NCBI GenBank assembly: GCA_036271015.1
Contig: DATBBL010000044.1
Span: 1-25,326 of the forward strand
Direction: 5' to 3'
DNA length: 25,326 bases
Source: DASUAS01 sp036271015
GTDB taxonomy: Bacteria > Actinomycetota > Acidimicrobiia > IMCC26256 > DASPTH01
Shown: in pieces, positions 20,847-25,326 of the stretch
Layout of the letters: each line of letters starts with the position of its first letter
Position numbering within the stretch: the stretch's first letter is position 1
The notes under the pieces: generated by a model
What the model saw: the letters and a program-made list of their open reading frames with translations, nothing else
Told to the model about the DNA's origin: nothing
Databases searched by the model: none
Translations under genes and position numbers: made by a program

Positions 20847-23758
20847 GCTCGGTCGTTGCGCACGTAGACGTCGACGTTGGTCGGCCCGTTGACGCCGAGG
20901 CCGACGTCCGACGTGATCTTGGTGTAGTTGGCGGCGATCGCCCGCTCGACCCGCCGGGGGTCGGCCCGCTTGTTCGACAGCGAGCCCGGGAAGTTGAGGA
21001 ACGTCCGGTCGACGTCGGTGAGCACGATCATCGCCGGCCGGCCCGACTCGATGAGGCGGACCAGGCGGTCCTGGTTCACGTAGTGCAGCGCTTGGGCCTC
21101 GTCGTCGGAGAGATCCTCGTACGAGAACAGCCCGAAGGTCGCGCTGGGCACGAGGTCGCGACCCGACGCCAGCGTGGCCGGCTGGCCCCAGAGCGCCAAC
21201 ACCTCGTCGGACGGCTTCGTGTGGTCGCGCACGAACGCCGCGACGCGGTTGGCGGCGGCGATGCTCTCCGGGGAGTCGCGGTGCACGACGAACTCCCCCA
21301 CCCCGGGGTGCACGACCGTCACCACGCCCAGCACGACCACCACGGCGACGCCGGCGAGCGCGGCACCGCGGAACGCGGGCACGGTGCCGTCGGGCCCGAG
21401 CAGCCGGCGCGAGATGAGGATCACCGGGATGGTGATGACCAGCGGGATGGCCGCGGCCGCGTACTCGACCGGCGCGAACTGGCCGGGCGTCAGTTGGCTG
21501 CCGAGGTAGATCACGGTGCCGACGGTCAGGATGAGGTACGCGGGCTGCCGCTTCACGTACTGCCGCACTTCGGTCGAGGTGGCGATCGCGACGACCGCGC
21601 CGCCGACGAGGAGCACGTAGCCCCAGTACTCACCGAACCAGTCGGGGATCCGGGTGGTCACGATGGTGTCGAGGCGGGTGCCGGTGTCGGCGCCGTGCCA
21701 CAGCAACTGGTGGAAGGTGCTCAAGTCGAAGCGCGCCGCGTGCACGTCGACGAGGACGAAGCCGGCCACCGCGAGGGCGCCGACCGCGCTGATCCCCGCC
21801 ACCCAGCCGCGGGTCCGCCGGTCGGGCGCCCGCCAGAGCAGGTACACGAGCACGATCGCGGCCAGCGGCAACCCCGACGAGCGGCTCAGCGCCAAGCCCA
21901 CCGCGGCCGCCGCGGCCAGCGGGAACATCAGCGTCCGGCGCCCCGGCGACGTCAAGGTGAGCAGGAGGGCGGCGAGGAAGAACGCGACCAGCGCGTAGGT
22001 CTTGGTGAGGGTGAGGTTGTAGACCGCGGTCGGCGCCAGCAGGACGAGCAGGCCCACCGCGACCGCGGCCGCTCGACCCGCTTCGCGCCACGCCACCCGG
22101 ACCGACATCGCCACCGCGCCGGTCAACAGCACCAGCGACACGAGACGGCCGAGGTACAGGCTGGGCTTCACGAGCTGGACCAACCCGTAGAGGTACGGGA
22201 GCAGCGGCATCTGGGTGAACGAGAAGTCGCGGAACGGCAGCTGGCCGCGGTACACGAGCCGGGAGCTGTAGAGGTACCACCCCTCGTCGGCGTTCAGGCG
22301 GCCGCGCACCACGAAGAAGGCGCCCAGCGCGGCGACGGCGACGACCGATCCCACGGCCGCCCAGGTGAGCGCACGCGACGTCGTCGCGGTCCGGTTGCCC
22401 GCGGCCCTCGCGCGGTCCGGCTCGGGCGCGGGCGCGGAGGCCACCGCGGTCGTCACCGACGCCCCCGCCACCGCCGAGCCGCCCGAGCCCGGGGAGGGCG
22501 GCGGGGGTGGCTCGCGGCGCCACAGGGACCGGAACGAGCGGTCCTTCAATCCCAGGAAGGGACGCTCGACGACGTAGTAGCTCACGAACGCCATGCCCAC
22601 CGAGCACACGAACGTGATCGCGAACACCGTCGGCAGGCTCCCGCCGAAGTCCCCGACGCCCAGCCACTCCTGGGCCTGGCTCAGGAACGCGAGATGGAAC
22701 AGGTAGAAGCCCAGCGACACGGTGCCGAGCAGCACGAGGGGTCGACTGGCGAGGAAGCGCCGGCCCCGCCCCGCGGTCTGGTCGCCGAACATCGCCGGCG
22801 CGAGCAGGAAGAACGAGAACACGCCGAAGAGGAACCATCGCACCCAGTACTCGGCCCCGAACACACCCGGTGTCGACGGCGGCGAGAACGTCGCGAAGCT
22901 CAGGCCGACGAGCGTGGCGATGGTCCACGACACCGCCGGATGGTCACCCAGGGCCCGGAGCAGGGCCGGCGGCCGCACCGAGAACTGCTCGGCCCCACTG
23001 AAGACCGCCAGCGCCATCCCGATGGCGAAGAAGTCGATCCAGTTGGGCGCCCAGATGACGGCGACCCGCTCCCAGGAGGGCTGGGCGACGAGGAAGTACG
23101 CGCGGAACAACTGGCCGAACAGGTAGAGGCCGCCCGCGATCAGCAGCATCGTGCGCATCTGCACCGTGACCGACCGTCGCGCCGCCAGCCTCACGAGCAG
23201 GTAGGCGATCACCGGGAGCATCAGGTAGAAGACGAACTCGGCGGTGAGGCTCCACGCCTGCGGGATCGCGTACTTCCCCTCTTGTCCCGGGCCGCCACCC
23301 AGCGCGACGTCCTGCGTCGCGAACGGGAAGAGCAGCGAGTAGTAGAGGAAGGCGTTCTTCACGCTGCCCAGCAACTGGCCCAGCACGACGACGCAGAACG
23401 TGAGCGCGAACCAGTAGCCGGGGAGCACCCGGAGCGACCGCCGCCGCAGGAAGGTCCCGGTCTTCATCGGGGGGCGCCCGGCGAGCTGCCGGACCACGAA
23501 CGGCCGGAACAGCAGGAACCCGGACAGGACGAAGAACACCGCCACGCCGACGTCCATCCGCTGGAGCAGCGACTGCAGCCACTCGGGGAGGTGCGTCTCC
23601 ACCCACGGGCGCGTGGCGAACGCCGCGTGCACGAGCAGCACCATCGTCATCCCGAAGAACCGGAACGCGTCGAAGCACGGGAAGTGGAGGGTGGGCCCGG
23701 CCTCGAACCCGGCCGCTCCGATGTCCGGTGACGGCGACTCCCCCTGGGTCGCGGTCAC
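20843..23758 (-). CDS. Fusion: acyltransferase-3 domain + GT-C (ArnT/GT39-like) glycosyltransferase domain
   Basis: One uninterrupted 971-residue frame with two complete membrane-enzyme modules. Residues about 22-410 form an acyltransferase-3 (OafA/YrhL) domain: R-X10-H motif (R33, H44), FFVLSGFLLFR, WSLTAEFVFYLMLP (E174), then about ten TM helices ending in YYVVERPFL. A Pro/Ser/Ala-rich linker (about 417-458, with PPPPPSPG) leads to a GT-C domain (about 460-971): TM helix, the acidic loop NADEGWYLYSSRL (D491, E492), FTQMPLLPYLYG in the HPPLY position, further TM helices and an extracytoplasmic C-terminal region. GTG 23758 is chosen because AGGA lies 9 nt upstream and it begins 1 nt after the FAD gene's stop; GTG 23776 would overlap that gene by 17 nt. 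The protein should glycosylate and acylate on the outer membrane face, perhaps the same glycan. I know no characterised protein with this layout. Confidence 0.88.
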   Translation of the reverse strand: MTATQGESPSPDIGAAGFEAGPTLHFPCFDAFRFFGMTMVLLVHAAFATRPWVETHLPEWLQSLLQRMDVGVAVFFVLSGFLLFRPFVVRQLAGRPPMKTGTFLRRRSLRVLPGYWFALTFCVVVLGQLLGSVKNAFLYYSLLFPFATQDVALGGGPGQEGKYAIPQAWSLTAEFVFYLMLPVIAYLLVRLAARRSVTVQMRTMLLIAGGLYLFGQLFRAYFLVAQPSWERVAVIWAPNWIDFFAIGMALAVFSGAEQFSVRPPALLRALGDHPAVSWTIATLVGLSFATFSPPSTPGVFGAEYWVRWFLFGVFSFFLLAPAMFGDQTAGRGRRFLASRPLVLLGTVSLGFYLFHLAFLSQAQEWLGVGDFGGSLPTVFAITFVCSVGMAFVSYYVVERPFLGLKDRSFRSLWRREPPPPPSPGSGGSAVAGASVTTAVASAPAPEPDRARAAGNRTATTSRALTWAAVGSVVAVAALGAFFVVRGRLNADEGWYLYSSRLVYRGQLPFRDFSFTQMPLLPYLYGLVQLVKPSLYLGRLVSLVLLTGAVAMSVRVAWREAGRAAAVAVGLLVLLAPTAVYNLTLTKTYALVAFFLAALLLTLTSPGRRTLMFPLAAAAAVGLALSRSSGLPLAAIVLVYLLWRAPDRRTRGWVAGISAVGALAVAGFVLVDVHAARFDLSTFHQLLWHGADTGTRLDTIVTTRIPDWFGEYWGYVLLVGGAVVAIATSTEVRQYVKRQPAYLILTVGTVIYLGSQLTPGQFAPVEYAAAAIPLVITIPVILISRRLLGPDGTVPAFRGAALAGVAVVVVLGVVTVVHPGVGEFVVHRDSPESIAAANRVAAFVRDHTKPSDEVLALWGQPATLASGRDLVPSATFGLFSYEDLSDDEAQALHYVNQDRLVRLIESGRPAMIVLTDVDRTFLNFPGSLSNKRADPRRVERAIAANYTKITSDVGLGVNGPTNVDVYVRNDRA

Positions 23759-23759
23759 G

Positions 23760-25250
23760 TCATGCCGTCCTGGCACCGTCTCCGGTCGAGTCCTCCGAGT
23801 ACTCCTCGTGGTACTCCTCTTCGACGTTCACCGACCAGACGTCGTGATCGGCGCCGAAGATGTTCTCCACGCTGAGCATCGCGGTGTACATGGAGTGGTC
23901 CTGGTTGTTGTAGCGGTGCATGCCGTTGCGCCCGACCGGGTGCACGTTGGGGGTGTGCTCCTCCAGCCACTTCCGCAGGATGGCGACGTTGTCCTTGTAC
24001 TCCCAGTCGTAGAAGGGGTACGCCTTCGGCATGCGGACGACGTAGCCGTCCTCGACCTTGGACGCGTCGACGAGGTTCAGGTGCTGCAGCTCGCGCTTGC
24101 CCTGCTCGACGAGGTCGGCGTCGGACTTCGTCCACATCTCGTCGCCCTCCTGGACGAAGAACTCGAGCCCGAGGCAGGTGCGGCCGTCCTTCACCAGGTA
24201 GGGCGACCACGAGCTGAAGTTCTGGATGCGGCCCACTTCGACGTCGGGGTCGTGGATGTAGATCCACGTGTCGGGGAAGCCGTACTCCTCGGGGACCACC
24301 AGCGCGACGGTCATGAAGTCGCGGTAGCGCAACGCCTCCGCCGCCTCGGTCACGTCGGACGGGACGGGCGGGTCCATCGCCTCGAGCAACGCGCTGATCG
24401 GCATCGACGAGATCACGTCGGTGCACTCGTAGCGGTTGGACACCCCACTGCTCTCGGCGATGACCGCGACCGCGCGGCCGGCCGCGTGCTCGATCTTGGT
24501 CACGTTGGAGTCGAACACCACCTTGGTGCCCTTGTCGGTGACCAGCTCCGTGCACCGCTCCCACATCTGGCCGGGGCCGTACTTCGGGTAGTTGAACTCC
24601 TCGATCAGGCTGGTGACCTGCTTCGACGGGTCGCGGCGACCAGCGATCTTGGCCCGGATGGGCTCCCACACCGCCGCGAACAGCGACATGCCCTTGATGC
24701 GCTGTGCACCCCAGTCGGACGCGATCTCGGACGCGGGCACACCCCAGACCTTCTCGTTGTAGGTCTTGAAGAAGTGGTTGTAGAGGCGGCGCCCGTAGTT
24801 GGCGACGATGTAGCCCTCGAGCGTCGACTGGTCCGACGGCGGGCGCACCCGCGCGTACAGGTACGAGAAGCCGCAGCGCACGGCCTCGACCGGACCGAGG
24901 TTCTTCAGCGCGTTGGCGGGCTTGATCGGGTAGTCGTAGAGCTTCCCGCGGTAGTAGATCCGGCTCATGCGCGGCCGGCGGAGGAACTCGTCCCGGCCCA
25001 GGATCTCGAACCACAGGTCGTTCACCGGCTTCACCTTGGTGAAGAACCGGTGGCCGCCGATGTCGAAGCGCCAGCCGTCGCGCACCGCGGTGCGGCTGAT
25101 GCCCCCGACGACGGTGTCGGCCTCGAGCACGGTGGGGGCGACGCCGCGCTTGGTGAGCATGTAGGCGGCGGTGAGGCCCGCGGGCCCGGCGCCGATGATC
25201 ACGACGTCGTGCTCGCTCGCCGGCTCGGGCTCGGGCGTTGAATCACTCAC
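23760..25250 (-). CDS. FAD-dependent oxidoreductase, UDP-galactopyranose mutase/protoporphyrinogen oxidase-like
   Basis: FAD-binding enzyme (496 aa) of the amine-oxidase/UGM superfamily. The dinucleotide motif VVIIGAGPAGLTAAYML lies near residue 16, followed by LEADTVVGGISRT, and GGHRFFTKV is the second flavin-contact motif. SRIYYRGKLYDYPIKP, KTYNEKVWG and SDWGAQRIKGMSL belong to a glycan-cluster subgroup often annotated as UGM-like. GRNGMHRYNNQDHSMYTAM near the end is the C-terminal FAD motif. True bacterial UGM is about 380 aa, so this is a longer relative; it may isomerise a sugar ring or oxidise a sugar or lipid-linked precursor. GTG 25250 has CGGAG 9 nt upstream. It begins a two-gene operon, 1 nt before the acyltransferase-GT-C fusion. 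Confidence 0.85.
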   Translation of the reverse strand: MSDSTPEPEPASEHDVVIIGAGPAGLTAAYMLTKRGVAPTVLEADTVVGGISRTAVRDGWRFDIGGHRFFTKVKPVNDLWFEILGRDEFLRRPRMSRIYYRGKLYDYPIKPANALKNLGPVEAVRCGFSYLYARVRPPSDQSTLEGYIVANYGRRLYNHFFKTYNEKVWGVPASEIASDWGAQRIKGMSLFAAVWEPIRAKIAGRRDPSKQVTSLIEEFNYPKYGPGQMWERCTELVTDKGTKVVFDSNVTKIEHAAGRAVAVIAESSGVSNRYECTDVISSMPISALLEAMDPPVPSDVTEAAEALRYRDFMTVALVVPEEYGFPDTWIYIHDPDVEVGRIQNFSSWSPYLVKDGRTCLGLEFFVQEGDEMWTKSDADLVEQGKRELQHLNLVDASKVEDGYVVRMPKAYPFYDWEYKDNVAILRKWLEEHTPNVHPVGRNGMHRYNNQDHSMYTAMLSVENIFGADHDVWSVNVEEEYHEEYSEDSTGDGARTA

Positions 25251-25316
25251 AGATGAACACTCCGGGCGAAAGGGTTCCGGCGAGGCCTCGGTGGGGACCG
25301 GCGTCGCCGCCCGGGC

Positions 25317-25322
25317 AGTCTA
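25317..25322 (-). promoter_or_regulatory. Possible -10 (TAGACT) for the FAD oxidoreductase operon
   Basis: TAGACT fits TANNNT and would give a leader of about 60 nt carrying the CGGAG ribosome-binding site. The -35 region is outside the window. The rest of 25251-25326 shows nothing else. Confidence 0.3.
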
Positions 25323-25326
25323 CGGG

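Noticed and set aside
21083..23731. 882-codon plus-strand open frame opposite the fusion gene
   Set aside because: Same shadow composition; the minus strand encodes two well-defined membrane domains.
1..25326. CRISPR arrays, insertion sequences, tRNA or rRNA genes, integration sites
   Set aside because: No spaced direct repeats, transposase motifs, cloverleaf-like segments or rRNA-like stretches were found on reading; the 22- and 27-bp matches belong to paralogous coding motifs.

Overview
This is a high-GC (roughly 70% by eye), densely coded chromosomal stretch from an actinobacterium. GTG starts, 4-nt ATGA/GTGA gene overlaps and several candidate leaderless promoters (TANNNT 6-9 nt before a start codon) point to Actinomycetota. 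An Acidimicrobiia-like lineage is my best guess, but nothing in the window proves it. I saw no rRNA, tRNA, CRISPR array, transposase, integrase or phage gene.

The window is an envelope-glycan (surface polysaccharide or glycolipid) locus with an unrelated left edge. Left edge, 1-3848: a Fur/PerR-type regulator cut by the window start (-), a divergent multi-pass membrane protein of GT-C type, then a translationally coupled pair, a D-2-hydroxyacid dehydrogenase and a class II aldolase. Block A, 3869-7169 (-): a GT4 glycosyltransferase, an MBL-fold hydrolase resembling the catalytic part of CMP-Neu5Ac hydroxylase, and a small O-methyltransferase. Then come a divergent SAM methyltransferase (+) and a convergent acyltransferase-3/SGNH O-acyltransferase (-).

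Block B, 10367-17472 (+), is the core operon: three tandem paralogous GT-C (GT39/ArnT-like) glycosyltransferases and a fourth polytopic membrane protein, all joined by 4-nt overlaps, then a polyprenyl-phosphate-sugar-synthase-like GT2 and its DUF2304 partner. Block C, 17480-20035 (-): a GNAT-like protein, a CE4 polysaccharide deacetylase and a methyltransferase. A divergent methyltransferase (+) follows. Block D, 20843-25250 (-): a UDP-galactopyranose-mutase-like FAD enzyme followed 1 nt later by a 971-residue fusion of an acyltransferase-3 domain with a GT-C glycosyltransferase domain.

As a working model, the GT2/DUF2304 pair makes lipid-linked sugar donors used outside the membrane by the GT-C enzymes. 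The GT4 and FAD enzymes act on the cytoplasmic side, and the O-acyltransferases, deacetylase, GNAT-like protein and methyltransferases decorate the product. No flippase, Wzy polymerase or ABC exporter lies in the window, so the pathway is incomplete here. The strongest oddities are the acyltransferase-GT-C fusion, the coupled GT-C paralogs with a shared two-cysteine motif, the Rieske-less CMAH-like hydrolase, a possible six-codon leaderless leader peptide before the O-methyltransferase, dyad symmetry spanning both stop codons at convergent gene pairs, and a G-quadruplex motif plus a nested dyad in two divergent promoter regions.
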